Assembly (NCBI GenBank): GCA_003162555.1
Contig: PMNQ01000083.1
Span: forward strand, 20,399-30,009
Source of the DNA: Gammaproteobacteria bacterium
GTDB taxonomy: Bacteria; Pseudomonadota; Gammaproteobacteria; Steroidobacterales; Steroidobacteraceae
Direction of reading: 5' to 3'
DNA: 9,611 nucleotides
The position numbers and the translations under genes are program-made. Positions 1 through 6,976 of this stretch are shown in pieces (the stretch's first letter is position 1; each line of letters opens with the position of its first letter). The notes below the pieces were generated by a model, which saw only the letters and a program-made list of their open reading frames with translations, was not told the DNA's origin and searched no databases.

Positions 1-75
1 GCGGTGTTGAACAAGCCGTTCCGTAGTCAGGACGTGCTGCAGGCGGTCGAGGCCGCGATCAGTACATCGGAATAG
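1..75 (+). CDS. Response-regulator receiver domain, C-terminal end (partial)
   Basis: Reading from base 1, the frame gives 24 residues before a TAG at 73-75. They contain LNKPF followed by an amphipathic stretch (QDVLQAVEAAI). This matches the end of a CheY-like receiver domain: the conserved Lys-Pro after strand 5, then helix 5. In that family the lysine helps stabilise the phosphorylated aspartate. The protein ends about ten residues after the helix, so the receiver is the last domain; it could be a stand-alone regulator or the tail of a hybrid histidine kinase. The rest lies outside the window. It converges on the Kelch gene, with only 13 bases between the stops and no obvious hairpin terminator. 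The assignment rests on a short motif. Confidence 0.65.
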   Translation, partial: AVLNKPFRSQDVLQAVEAAISTSE

Positions 76-88
76 CTCGGCCACACTG

Positions 89-1660
89 CTAATTCACCGT
101 TAAGCCGGCGGGTGCCGATGCGATGCCGTTGGCCACTACGACCAGCGAGCTGGCGCCGGCTTCCGCATTCAGCGGAACGTCGAACTGCGTGGAAACGAGC
201 GTGCTGCCAGTCGCAACGCCCATGCTGCTGTGGCCGTGTGTGCGCGCGTAGATGACGTGTTTCGATGCCGTATTGGTGATGCGCACAAGCGGGTAGTTGG
301 TGGCCGCGTTGAGTTCGTCGCCAACTGCGGCAGCCTGCGAAAGTCCATTGAACTGCGTACCGGATATGGCATACGTCGAGCCGCGCGTCACGCTAGTCGG
401 CGCGGTCGTGATCGTCGGCGCCCAGGCGGGATCGGTGCTGCCCTGTCCGGCATAGATCTGAGTCACGCCGCCGGTCACGAGCGCTTCGCCGCTCGGCAAC
501 GGCAGCACGAAATACGCGATGGCGCCTGCATTGGTGGATAGCGATCCCGTGACGGACAACCTGGTGCCGTCAAATTCGTAGAAGCGGCCGGAGAGTGTGG
601 CGACCAGTACGTGACCAGAGGGCAGCAAGGCAGCGCTTGCGTCTTCGGCATCATCGCCTGCGCCAAAATCGGGACCGACGGAAAATGCGCCGGGATCCGT
701 AGGCGTTGCTCCCTGCGTGTAGATGGCCGTATGTGCGGCGTTGCCGCCAGAGGCGGCGCCGGCAGCAAACACGCGGCCGTCCGGAAGCAGCAGCGCCGGG
801 CCGACTTCGCCCGGCGGGAAGTAGGTGCCTGCCGGCCCTGGTCCGTAGGTGACGCCCCCGACAATCTGGACCGGTGCCGGACCATAGGTCACGCCGCCGG
901 GTGAGTCGGTCGGCGAGGTCAAACCGACCGGGGTATTGCCGTCGCTGTACCACTGCGCAGTGGCCGGGTCGAAATGTTCGGCATGCCGCGGATTGCCGAC
1001 GTCGATCGTGAACAGGGTGCCGTCGGGCATCAACGTCCAGCCTTCTTCGGCGAAATCATCTGCCTTGCCCGCGGTTGGCACGGCGCTCCAGGTCAGGGTG
1101 GACGGGTCCAGTCGCCACATGTCACGGCCGAGCTTGTTTCCCAGGACAAAGCTGCCGTCGGGCATCACGACAGATGTCACATCGCCGATGTAGTCGATGC
1201 CGGGAGGTGGAGCGATCATCGTCCAGTGGTCGGCCACCGGGTCGTAGACGGCCGACATGTTGGTCAGGCCGCTGGGCGCGAATGGCAGAGCATATTGGTT
1301 CTGGTTGTACTCGCCGCCAACGAACAGGACTCGTCCGTCGGCCAGCACGACGTTCGAACTTGCATAGGGTTCATAGCCTGCCGGCGGACTCGCAAGTCGG
1401 CTCCAGGTTCCATGGACGTAGGAGCCATTTGAGTCAGGCGCCAGCCGGTAAAACACGCCGGCGTCGTTGGACGATTGCATCATGACGCTGCCATCGGTCA
1501 GCAGCAGGGTCAGTTCGCCCGCTTCTGGCGGCTGGTTGACAAGTGCGGTGAACGGCACGGCACCGCCGCCGCCACCACTGCCACCACCACCGCCACCACC
1601 ACCGCCACATGCCGACACGATCAGTATCAGGCTGATGAGCAAGCACTTCGAACGCATCAT
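89..1660 (-). CDS. Kelch/galactose-oxidase-fold lipoprotein with polyglycine linker
   Basis: This is a 523-residue protein. Residues 1-18 form a lipoprotein signal ending in the lipobox V15-S16-A17-C18. Gly at +2 rather than Asp predicts sorting to the outer membrane. A linker of nine Gly, one Ser and five Gly follows (19-33). Residues 45-405 hold repeated beta-propeller units of the Kelch/galactose oxidase type: DGRVLFVGGEYN, YDPVADHWTMIAPP, MPDGSFVLG, LMPDGTLF, LLPDGRVFAAG, LLPSGHVLV and PLPSGEALVTGG. Residues 414-523 form an Ig-like C-terminal domain (SGTQFNGLSQ, RTHGHSSMGVATG), as in galactose-oxidase-like proteins. The mature chain has no cysteine except the lipidated one, so the Tyr-Cys radical cofactor cannot form; a binding or structural role is more likely than copper oxidase activity. 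The ATG at 1660 overlaps the TGA of the upstream membrane-protein gene, implying translational coupling. The open frame continues to 2254, but that stretch is only antisense or out-of-frame reading through the upstream gene. Substrate unknown. Confidence 0.85.
   Translation of the reverse strand: MMRSKCLLISLILIVSACGGGGGGGGGSGGGGGAVPFTALVNQPPEAGELTLLLTDGSVMMQSSNDAGVFYRLAPDSNGSYVHGTWSRLASPPAGYEPYASSNVVLADGRVLFVGGEYNQNQYALPFAPSGLTNMSAVYDPVADHWTMIAPPPGIDYIGDVTSVVMPDGSFVLGNKLGRDMWRLDPSTLTWSAVPTAGKADDFAEEGWTLMPDGTLFTIDVGNPRHAEHFDPATAQWYSDGNTPVGLTSPTDSPGGVTYGPAPVQIVGGVTYGPGPAGTYFPPGEVGPALLLPDGRVFAAGAASGGNAAHTAIYTQGATPTDPGAFSVGPDFGAGDDAEDASAALLPSGHVLVATLSGRFYEFDGTRLSVTGSLSTNAGAIAYFVLPLPSGEALVTGGVTQIYAGQGSTDPAWAPTITTAPTSVTRGSTYAISGTQFNGLSQAAAVGDELNAATNYPLVRITNTASKHVIYARTHGHSSMGVATGSTLVSTQFDVPLNAEAGASSLVVVANGIASAPAGLTVN
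840..898 (-). repeat. Short internal direct duplication in the Kelch gene
   Basis: Two 20-base segments (840-859 and 879-898) match at 16 of 20 positions, and both encode GGVTYGP (residues 255-261 and 268-274). All four differences are synonymous in the coding frame. They are 39 bases (13 codons) apart and lie in a loop-like Gly/Pro-rich part of the propeller. It looks like an old local duplication whose peptide has been kept, though parallel use of a Gly/Pro turn motif is possible. Confidence 0.6.
1564..1611 (-). repeat. GGN-repeat tract encoding the polyglycine linker
   Basis: On the coding strand this is a near-uninterrupted run of GGC/GGT codons, broken once by AGT (Ser). It encodes the flexible linker directly after the lipidated cysteine of the Kelch lipoprotein. 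Mixed GGC/GGT triplets make it an imperfect trinucleotide repeat whose length could change in whole codons by slippage, altering tether length without a frameshift. Gly-rich spacers after a lipobox are common in bacterial lipoproteins. Confidence 0.8.
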
Positions 1661-2148
1661 GACCTTGCAGCCTCTGCCTGTGGCCACAGATAGCGCGCGC
1701 AGGCGCCGATGACGAACCCGACGATGAACATATGCACCAGGATTGTGGCGTAGAGCATCTGCGGACCGGAAGGTAGTGCGCCGCTGCCTTGTGCGGCCGA
1801 AAGCGGCAGCACCACGGTGTACATCACGACCATCACGACGATTCCGTAGCAGGGGCCCAGCAGCCACCAGAACTTTCGCAGGTCGGTGATGCGTTTCGCA
1901 GTGAAGATGTAGAACGCTGCCATGATCAGCGTCATCACGAATTCGAGCACGATTCCCAAGCAGGCGGTGTTCCATCCGCCCTGCATGGCCACCGGGCCGA
2001 GCACGCCGCGCGCGATCGACTGGAAAATCTGCTGCGGCGCCATGCTGTAGTAGCTGGCGATGTGAATCGAGGCGTAAACCAGATCGGCAGTGCCGGCAAT
2101 CAGCGCGGCCACGACAATCGCTTTCCAGAGGCTTGCTTCGCGCGTCAT
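1657..2148 (-). CDS. Four-helix integral membrane protein, function unknown (YagU/DUF1440-like)
   Basis: This 163-residue protein has four predicted membrane helices, at about 9-29, 58-83, 94-117 and 131-153, and no signal peptide. Its pattern (AGTADLVYASIH, QSIARGVLG, GGWNTACLG, GPCYGIVVMVVMYTVVLPLS) resembles small conserved inner-membrane proteins related to the YagU/DUF1440 group; I recognise this from general pattern only. The start is well supported: a strong purine-rich ribosome site (GGGAGGGAGGG) lies a few bases upstream of the ATG at 2148. The TGA at 1659-1657 overlaps the ATG of the Kelch lipoprotein gene, so the two proteins are probably made from one transcript, this one first. 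Whether they interact is unknown. No catalytic motif is visible. Confidence 0.8.
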   Translation of the reverse strand: MTREASLWKAIVVAALIAGTADLVYASIHIASYYSMAPQQIFQSIARGVLGPVAMQGGWNTACLGIVLEFVMTLIMAAFYIFTAKRITDLRKFWWLLGPCYGIVVMVVMYTVVLPLSAAQGSGALPSGPQMLYATILVHMFIVGFVIGACARYLWPQAEAARS

Positions 2149-2268
2149 TGGCCCTCCCTCCCGTGGCAGACTGGCGCAATGATGGGCACTGCGAGCGGTT
2201 GATTACAAGCGGCACCGTACCGTCTAAGATCGGCGCCAGACAAGCAGGATACAAGGGGAGAGGCCGTC
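2149..2268. promoter_or_regulatory. Divergent intergenic region between membrane-protein and methyltransferase genes
   Basis: These 120 bases separate two divergent genes and should carry promoters for both. On the plus strand, TTGATT (2199-2204) and TCTAAG (2223-2228), 18 bases apart, each match the sigma-70 consensus at 4 of 6 positions; transcription would start near 2235, leaving a leader of about 34 bases. On the minus strand TGTAAT (2207-2202) is a possible -10 element with no convincing -35 partner. A 7-base inverted match (CTGGCGC at 2171-2177, GCGCCAG at 2233-2239) brackets the plus-strand -35 and -10 elements; it could be chance. No operator or riboswitch is recognisable. Confidence 0.35.
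2255..2263 (+). promoter_or_regulatory. Ribosome binding site deciding the methyltransferase start
   Basis: The run GGGGAGAGG is a good Shine-Dalgarno sequence ending five bases before ATT at 2269. No in-frame ATG, GTG or TTG lies between 2221 and 2320. The ATG at 2320 has no comparable ribosome site in front of it. The position of this site is the main argument for initiation at the ATT. Confidence 0.6.
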
Positions 2269-3075
2269 ATTAACGAGCAGGCAATTCGCTTCGACGACGG
2301 GGCTGCGTACGAGCGCTACATGGGCAAGTGGAGTCAGCTGGTGGGGGAAAACTTCCTCAAGTGGCTGGCGCCAAAATCGGGCCTGCGATGGCTCGACGTG
2401 GGTTGCGGGAACGGCGCATTCACCGAGATGCTCATCGAGCGTTGTGCGCCTGCGTCGATGGACGGGATCGATCCGGCTGAGGGACAGATCGCCTACGCGC
2501 GCTCGCGCCCTGCCTCGAGCATGGCGAAATTCACTCTGGGCGATGCGATGGCGCTGCCGTTTCCCGACGACTCCTTCGATGTGGCGGTCATGCCACTGGT
2601 GCTGTTCTTCGTTCCCGACCCGCCCAAGGGCGTGGCCGAAATGGCGCGTGTCGTCTGCCCGGGCGGCGCCGTCACGGCCTATTCGTGGGACATGATCGGG
2701 GGCGGATTTCCGTACCAGGCGTTGCAGGCGGAGATGCGTGAGATGAACGCCGTTGTCCGGTCGGCGCCCAACCCAGACGCCTCGCGGATGAAAGTCCTGC
2801 GCGAGCTGTGGCTGGGCGCGGGGCTCGAGGCGGTCGAAACGCAAGAGATCACGGTGCAACGGACCTTCGCCGATTTTGATGACTACTGGACCACGATCCT
2901 GAAAGGGCCGAGCGTGCGTCCGGGACTTGCCGCCATGACGCCCGACAATCTGGCGAAGCTCAAGTACCAGATGCGAGTGCGGCTTCCGGCCGATGCCAAC
3001 GGCCAGATCACCTGCAGCGCTCGGGCCAACGCGATCAGGGGCCGCGTACCCGCTGCGAACGCAGCGCCGCCGTAG
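2269..3075 (+). CDS. Class I SAM-dependent methyltransferase, probable ATT start
   Basis: The predicted cytoplasmic enzyme transfers a methyl group from S-adenosylmethionine; its substrate is not identifiable. Numbered from the ATT (268 residues), the Rossmann motif I is LDVGCGNG at 42-49, the acidic residue after strand 2 is D68 in GIDPAEG, GDAMALPF begins near 91 and ARVVCPGG lies near 126-133. These are typical of the Methyltransf_11/25 families. I chose 2269 because residues 8-18 (FDDGAAYERYM) look like the conserved N-terminus of this subfamily, the frame is open, and a strong ribosome site precedes it. The conservative alternative is ATG at 2320, giving 251 residues but cutting off that segment. 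The dehydratase gene begins 15 bases after the stop, so the two are probably cotranscribed. A link between methylation and hydroxyproline metabolism is unproven. Confidence 0.85.
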   Translation: MNEQAIRFDDGAAYERYMGKWSQLVGENFLKWLAPKSGLRWLDVGCGNGAFTEMLIERCAPASMDGIDPAEGQIAYARSRPASSMAKFTLGDAMALPFPDDSFDVAVMPLVLFFVPDPPKGVAEMARVVCPGGAVTAYSWDMIGGGFPYQALQAEMREMNAVVRSAPNPDASRMKVLRELWLGAGLEAVETQEITVQRTFADFDDYWTTILKGPSVRPGLAAMTPDNLAKLKYQMRVRLPADANGQITCSARANAIRGRVPAANAAPP

Positions 3076-3090
3076 GCTTCAGGGCAATCC

Positions 3091-4194
3091 ATGCGCATCA
3101 CCGGTATTGATGTCTATCGCGTCGAGTTGCCGCTCAAGGAAGGCGCGTACAACTGGTCCGGCGGCAAATCGGTGTCGGTTTTCGACAGCACCATTGTCCG
3201 GGTCGAGACGGACGCCGGTGTCGTCGGCCACGGCGAATCATGCCCGCTTGGCCCTGCGTACCTGCCTTCTTATGCCGGTGGCGTGCGCGCGGGGCTCGCG
3301 GAACTCGCGCCGCAGCTGCTCGGCGCGGATCCGACGCAGCTTGGGTCCTTCAATCAACTCATGGATGCGCGGCTCAAGGGCCATCCGTACGTGAAATCGG
3401 CGCTCGACGTTGCCTGCTGGGACATCCTCGGCCAGGCCGCCGGTGTGCCGGTGTGCACGCTGCTCGGCGGTCGATTCGGTGCTGCAGTGACGCTCTACCG
3501 CGCGATATCGAAGGACTCGCCGGACAGGATGGCCGCGATGGTGGCGGCGTATCGGGCCGAGGGCTACACGCGATTTCAGCTCAAGGTAGGCGATGACGCC
3601 GATCTCGATATCGAGCGCATCCGAGCTGCGTCGGCCAGACTAAAGCCCGGCGACCGCCTGGTCGCGGACGCGAACACCGGGTGGTTGCAGCACGATGCGC
3701 TGCGGGTCGTCCGCGGTGTGCGCGACATCGACGTGTACATCGAGCAACCCTGCCTCTCATACGGGGAATGCCTGGCGGTTCGCGCACATTGCGATCATCC
3801 TTTCGTGCTGGATGAAGTCATCAACGATGTGCCGAGTCTGCTGCGTGCCGCTGCTGATCGCGCGATGGATGTCGTGAATCTCAAGATCAGCAAGTTCGGC
3901 GGACTCACGAAGACCCGCCTGGCTCGCGATCTGTGCGTCGAGCTGGGTATCGCAATGACGATTGAAGATACCTGGGGCGGAGATATCGTCACGGCCGCGA
4001 TCGCGCACCTCGCGCACAGCACGCCTGAGGCGCTGCGTTTCACGAGTACGGATTTCAACAGCTACGTAACGGTCAGCACCGCGGATGGAGCGCCGCAACG
4101 CGAGCAGGGCCGGATGGCGGCTGCGTCGACGCCGGGCCTCGGCGTGCGTCCGCGCGCCGCTGTGCTGGGCACGCCGGTACTGTCATTCCGATGA
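3091..4194 (+). CDS. Mandelate racemase/MLE-family enzyme, probable cis-3-hydroxy-L-proline dehydratase
   Basis: This 367-residue protein is full length for the enolase superfamily. It has an N-terminal capping domain (1-125) and a TIM-barrel domain. Probable Mg2+ ligands are D193 (DANTGW), E218 (IEQPC) and D241 (LDEV). Candidate acid/base lysines are K165 (FQLKVG, one lysine where other MLE enzymes have KxK) and K265 (NLKISKFGG). EDTWGGD (292-298) is also conserved. The N-terminal YNWSGGKSV and the barrel motifs match enzymes described as cis-3-hydroxy-L-proline dehydratase, which convert that amino acid to delta-1-pyrroline-2-carboxylate in the cytoplasm; the related hydroxyproline-betaine epimerase is the main alternative. 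The start follows a modest AGGG site. The stop overlaps the permease ATG (ATGA), so the two are coupled. No pyrroline-2-carboxylate reductase lies in the window. Family assignment is firm; substrate is inferred from memory of homologues. Confidence 0.88.
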   Translation: MRITGIDVYRVELPLKEGAYNWSGGKSVSVFDSTIVRVETDAGVVGHGESCPLGPAYLPSYAGGVRAGLAELAPQLLGADPTQLGSFNQLMDARLKGHPYVKSALDVACWDILGQAAGVPVCTLLGGRFGAAVTLYRAISKDSPDRMAAMVAAYRAEGYTRFQLKVGDDADLDIERIRAASARLKPGDRLVADANTGWLQHDALRVVRGVRDIDVYIEQPCLSYGECLAVRAHCDHPFVLDEVINDVPSLLRAAADRAMDVVNLKISKFGGLTKTRLARDLCVELGIAMTIEDTWGGDIVTAAIAHLAHSTPEALRFTSTDFNSYVTVSTADGAPQREQGRMAAASTPGLGVRPRAAVLGTPVLSFR

Positions 4195-5093
4195 CCATGA
4201 ATCTCGCACCCATTCTGCTGCTCGCCGCACTGGGCGCGCTCGCGGTCTGGTTTGGCCTGCGCTGGTGGCTCATCGAGCGCGCACGTCGCGCGGCGGGGCA
4301 GAGCGATACGCGCCGTCCGAGTCTCGACGATTGTGCGGCCGGATTCGTCACCAATTTCTTCGATGCGCTCGGTATCGGCAATTTCGCGCCGACCACGGCG
4401 TACTTCAAGTTGCGCGGACGCATCGCGGACGAAAACATTCCGGGCACGTTGAATGTCGGTCACTCGCCGCCGGTTGTGGTCGAGGCATTCATCTTCATTT
4501 CAGCAGTCGCCGTCGATCCGGTCACGCTGGTCACGATGATCGGCGCGGCGGCGCTCGGCGCCTGGTCGGGAGTCGGAGTCGTGGCGCGGCTCCCGCGGCG
4601 GGCGATCCAGGTCGGCATGGGCGTGGCGCTGCTGGTGGCGGCGGCTTTGTTCGTGGCCAAGAACACCGGTGTGCTGCCCGGCGGCGGCGACGCGCTCGGC
4701 TTGCACGGCGGCGTATTGCTCTTCGCGGTCGCCGTCAGCTACGTATTGGGCGCATTGATGATGCTCGGCATTGGCCTGTATGCGCCTTGTCTCATCATGG
4801 TGAGCCTGCTGGGCATGAATCCGCTCGCCGCGTTTCCGATCATGATGGGATCCTGCGCTTTTCTGATGCCGATCGGTGGTGAGCGCTTCGTGCGCGCGGG
4901 GCGCTACGACAGGAGCGCAGCGCTCGCGTTGACCATCGGTGGCATTCCGGGCGTGCTGATCGCAGCGCTTATCGTGAAATCACTGCCGCTGGTGTGGCTG
5001 CGCTGGCTGGTGGTGGTCGTCGTCCTGTATGCATCCATGCAGATGCTTCGCTCGGCCGCTCGTGAGCGCACAAGCGCGGCGGCACGCACTTAG
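4191..5093 (+). CDS. TauE/SafE-type membrane permease
   Basis: This 300-residue inner-membrane protein has about eight or nine hydrophobic helices. It begins with a membrane segment (6-27), followed by a polar loop. The TauE/SafE signature appears twice: [10 protein letters not shown] (about 60-69) and [10 protein letters not shown] (about 192-201). This reflects the two-fold internal repeat of the family, which exports or imports small anions such as sulfite, sulfoacetate or organic acids. [11 protein letters not shown] (84-94) is a further conserved loop. The ATG at 4191 overlaps the dehydratase stop, and a second ATG follows at 4197. Tight coupling suggests the substrate is connected with the dehydratase, either uptake of a hydroxyproline-like compound or efflux of a product; this is inference. 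It ends 15 bases from the convergent DUF885 gene, with no clear terminator. Confidence 0.85.
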   Translation: MTMNLAPILLLAALGALAVWFGLRWWLIERARRAAGQSDTRRPSLDDCAAGFVTNFFDALGIGNFAPTTAYFKLRGRIADENIPGTLNVGHSPPVVVEAFIFISAVAVDPVTLVTMIGAAALGAWSGVGVVARLPRRAIQVGMGVALLVAAALFVAKNTGVLPGGGDALGLHGGVLLFAVAVSYVLGALMMLGIGLYAPCLIMVSLLGMNPLAAFPIMMGSCAFLMPIGGERFVRAGRYDRSAALALTIGGIPGVLIAALIVKSLPLVWLRWLVVVVVLYASMQMLRSAARERTSAAART

Positions 5094-5108
5094 ATCAGGG
5101 CTTCTAAA

Positions 5109-6911
5109 TCAGCGCTTGGCGGGCGTAGCAGTACTCGGCGCTTTGTTCGCGGCAATGTAATCGTCGATCTGGCGCTCAAGTACCGGCAGCGGCACGCTGC
5201 CGTTGTCCAGCACCGCGTCGTGGAAAGTGCGCACATCGAAGCGATCGCCGAGCGCCGCCTTCGCCCTGGCGCGCAGTTCCAGGATCTTCAGCTCACCCAT
5301 CTTGTATGCCAGCGCCTGGCCGGGCCAGGCGATGTAGCGATCGGTCTCGGTGCGCACTTCCTGCATGGACAGCGCCGTGTGTTCGGCCAGGTACTGCTGC
5401 GCTTGTTCGCGCGTCCAGCCCATCGAGTGCATGCCGGTGTCGACCACCAGACGGCAGGCGCGCCACATCTCATAGGAAAGCCGCCCGAAATGATCGTAGG
5501 GCGTCTTGTACATGCCCATTTCTTCGCCGAGCTTCTCGGAGTAGAGGCCCCAGCCTTCGCCGAACGCGTGCGAGTAAAAATCCCGCCGGAACGGCGGCAC
5601 ATCGTCGAGCTCGCGTGCCAGCGAGCCTTGCAGGTGGTGACCGGGAACCGCTTCGTGCAGCGCCAGGGATGTCAGGGAGTACAGCGGCCGTTTGTCGAGA
5701 GCGTAGGTATTGACCCAGAACTCTCCGCCGGTCAGGCCGCCGATTGGTGGCGGGTTGTAGCGGCCGCCGGTGTAGTTGGGCGCCAGCTCCGCCGGCACCG
5801 GCTGCACGCTGTAGGTCATGCGCGGAAGTTTCCCGAAATACCCGGGCAGCAGGCCATCGATCTGCTTGGCGATGAAGGAGGCATCCTTCAGCAGTTCCTC
5901 AGGCGTGAGCGCATAGAACTGCGGATCCGTGCGCAGGAACTGCAGGAAGGCCGGGAAATCGCCCTTGAAGCCGGTCTGACGCATGACGGCATCCATCTCC
6001 GAGCCGATGCGCGCCACTTCCTTCAGGCCGAGCTCGTGCACTTCTGCGGGCGTCACATCCAGGTTTGTAAAGAACCTCACCAATGCGGCGTAGTAGGCCT
6101 GGCCCTGTGGCAAGTCGCCGGCGCCGAGAGTCTGGCGCGCGTGCGGCTGATATTCGTCGACGAAGAATGTGAGCAGATGTTGATAGGCGGGAATCGCCGC
6201 ATCGCGGATGGCCGCAAGCCCGGCCGCGGTGAGCTCTGCGCGCCGCGCGGACGGAATCGCATCCGGCATGTGCGTGAAGGGCTCGTAGAACGGCGTCTGC
6301 TCGGGCGAGGTGTATTGCTGGCCCTCAATAATCTTGATGATGCCCGGCAGAATCACCGCCGGCAGCGTGAAGCCCGTTTTCAGGCCCACACGCATGTTGG
6401 CCTGCTGCTGCTCGAAATACGCAGGGATGCCCTTAAGGCGCGCGATGTAATTCTCGTAGTCGCGCGGCGTTGTCATCGCGATGCCGGCGGCCATGCGCAT
6501 CACTTCGATGTGAAATCCTTCATCGGCGGTGAGTGGGATGCGCCACTCCTGGTAGGGGTCGAGCGCCACGCGATGATGGATCACGAAATTGAAGATGTCG
6601 TAGTTGCTGCGGTTGGCCGGCGTGAGCGCCTTGCGGTCAATCGCGGCCAGACGACGGGCGAAAACCTGGTTCTGCGCGTCCTGGCGCGCCAGATCGGCCG
6701 GCGTCACCGAGGGCAGACGATCGTCGTATTCGCGAACCCCGGCCTGGGTGGCATAGAGGGGGTCAGCGCGCATCCGGTCGGACCATTCTTCGGCGATAAG
6801 TACGCGCAGCGTGTGGTCGGCCGAGGTGGATGTTACCGCTGGCGTTGCCGCGGAGCTGGCAGCGGCGGCGTACATCATCGCGAACGCGATGGGCAGGATT
6901 CGGGTGTTCAT
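5109..6911 (-). CDS. Exported DUF885-family metallopeptidase-like protein
   Basis: This 600-residue protein starts with a Sec signal peptide (hydrophobic core about 5-19, likely cleavage near the Ala-rich 18-22), so it acts in the periplasm or outside the cell. The DUF885 signature is complete. LHEAVPGHHLQ at 418-428 supplies H419, E420 and H425/H426, a spaced variant of the zinc HExxH motif. GEGWGLYSEKLGEEMG at 451-466 carries E452 and E459. The C-terminal block WPGQALAYKMGELKI (529-543) is also typical. Length matches the family, and members are regarded as zinc peptidases or carboxypeptidase-like enzymes with poorly defined substrates. No frameshift or missing motif is seen. The gene stands alone: convergent with the permease gene and divergent from the oxidoreductase. 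The ribosome site before ATG 6911 is weak. Confidence 0.9.
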   Translation of the reverse strand: MNTRILPIAFAMMYAAAASSAATPAVTSTSADHTLRVLIAEEWSDRMRADPLYATQAGVREYDDRLPSVTPADLARQDAQNQVFARRLAAIDRKALTPANRSNYDIFNFVIHHRVALDPYQEWRIPLTADEGFHIEVMRMAAGIAMTTPRDYENYIARLKGIPAYFEQQQANMRVGLKTGFTLPAVILPGIIKIIEGQQYTSPEQTPFYEPFTHMPDAIPSARRAELTAAGLAAIRDAAIPAYQHLLTFFVDEYQPHARQTLGAGDLPQGQAYYAALVRFFTNLDVTPAEVHELGLKEVARIGSEMDAVMRQTGFKGDFPAFLQFLRTDPQFYALTPEELLKDASFIAKQIDGLLPGYFGKLPRMTYSVQPVPAELAPNYTGGRYNPPPIGGLTGGEFWVNTYALDKRPLYSLTSLALHEAVPGHHLQGSLARELDDVPPFRRDFYSHAFGEGWGLYSEKLGEEMGMYKTPYDHFGRLSYEMWRACRLVVDTGMHSMGWTREQAQQYLAEHTALSMQEVRTETDRYIAWPGQALAYKMGELKILELRARAKAALGDRFDVRTFHDAVLDNGSVPLPVLERQIDDYIAANKAPSTATPAKR

Positions 6912-6976
6912 GGCTGCGAATGATATCCGCTGTATGATGCGAAGGCACCCCTCTCTGGCTGTTGGAAAAGAAGCAT
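6912..6976. promoter_or_regulatory. Short divergent promoter region between DUF885 and oxidoreductase genes
   Basis: Only 65 bases separate the two divergent starts, so both promoters must be compact or overlap coding sequence. TATGAT at 6933-6938 is a 5-of-6 match to a sigma-70 -10 box for the rightward genes, but no good -35 box is present at the right spacing. On the other strand TATCAT (6925-6920) could be a -10 box; transcription from it would begin almost at the DUF885 ATG, giving a near-leaderless message. GGAAAAGAAG just before 6977 serves as the ribosome site of the oxidoreductase. Confidence 0.3.

Noticed and set aside
2171..2239. CTGGCGC/GCGCCAG inverted match as an operator
   Set aside because: It is only 7 bases with a 55-base spacer in GC-rich DNA, so chance is likely. 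It is mentioned only within the intergenic region entry.
1661..2254. N-terminal extension of the Kelch frame up to 2254 (721 residues in total)
   Set aside because: It would cover the whole upstream membrane-protein gene out of frame and bury a perfect lipoprotein signal inside the protein. The ATG at 1660 with its lipobox is the real start.
2224..2859. 211-codon minus-strand frame opposite the methyltransferase
   Set aside because: It is an antisense shadow; the plus strand encodes the SAM-binding motifs.
4062..4463. Minus-strand frames opposite the dehydratase-permease junction
   Set aside because: They have no motif and a skewed composition, and they lie opposite two well-supported genes.
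5094..5108. Possible bidirectional terminator between the permease and DUF885 genes
   Set aside because: The 15 bases contain no inverted repeat or T-run, so a terminator call is not supported.
5220..6923. 567-codon open frame on the plus strand opposite the DUF885 gene
   Set aside because: It lies antisense to a gene with complete family motifs. Its translation is rich in Arg, His and Gly with no recognisable domain, as expected for an antisense frame in GC-rich DNA.
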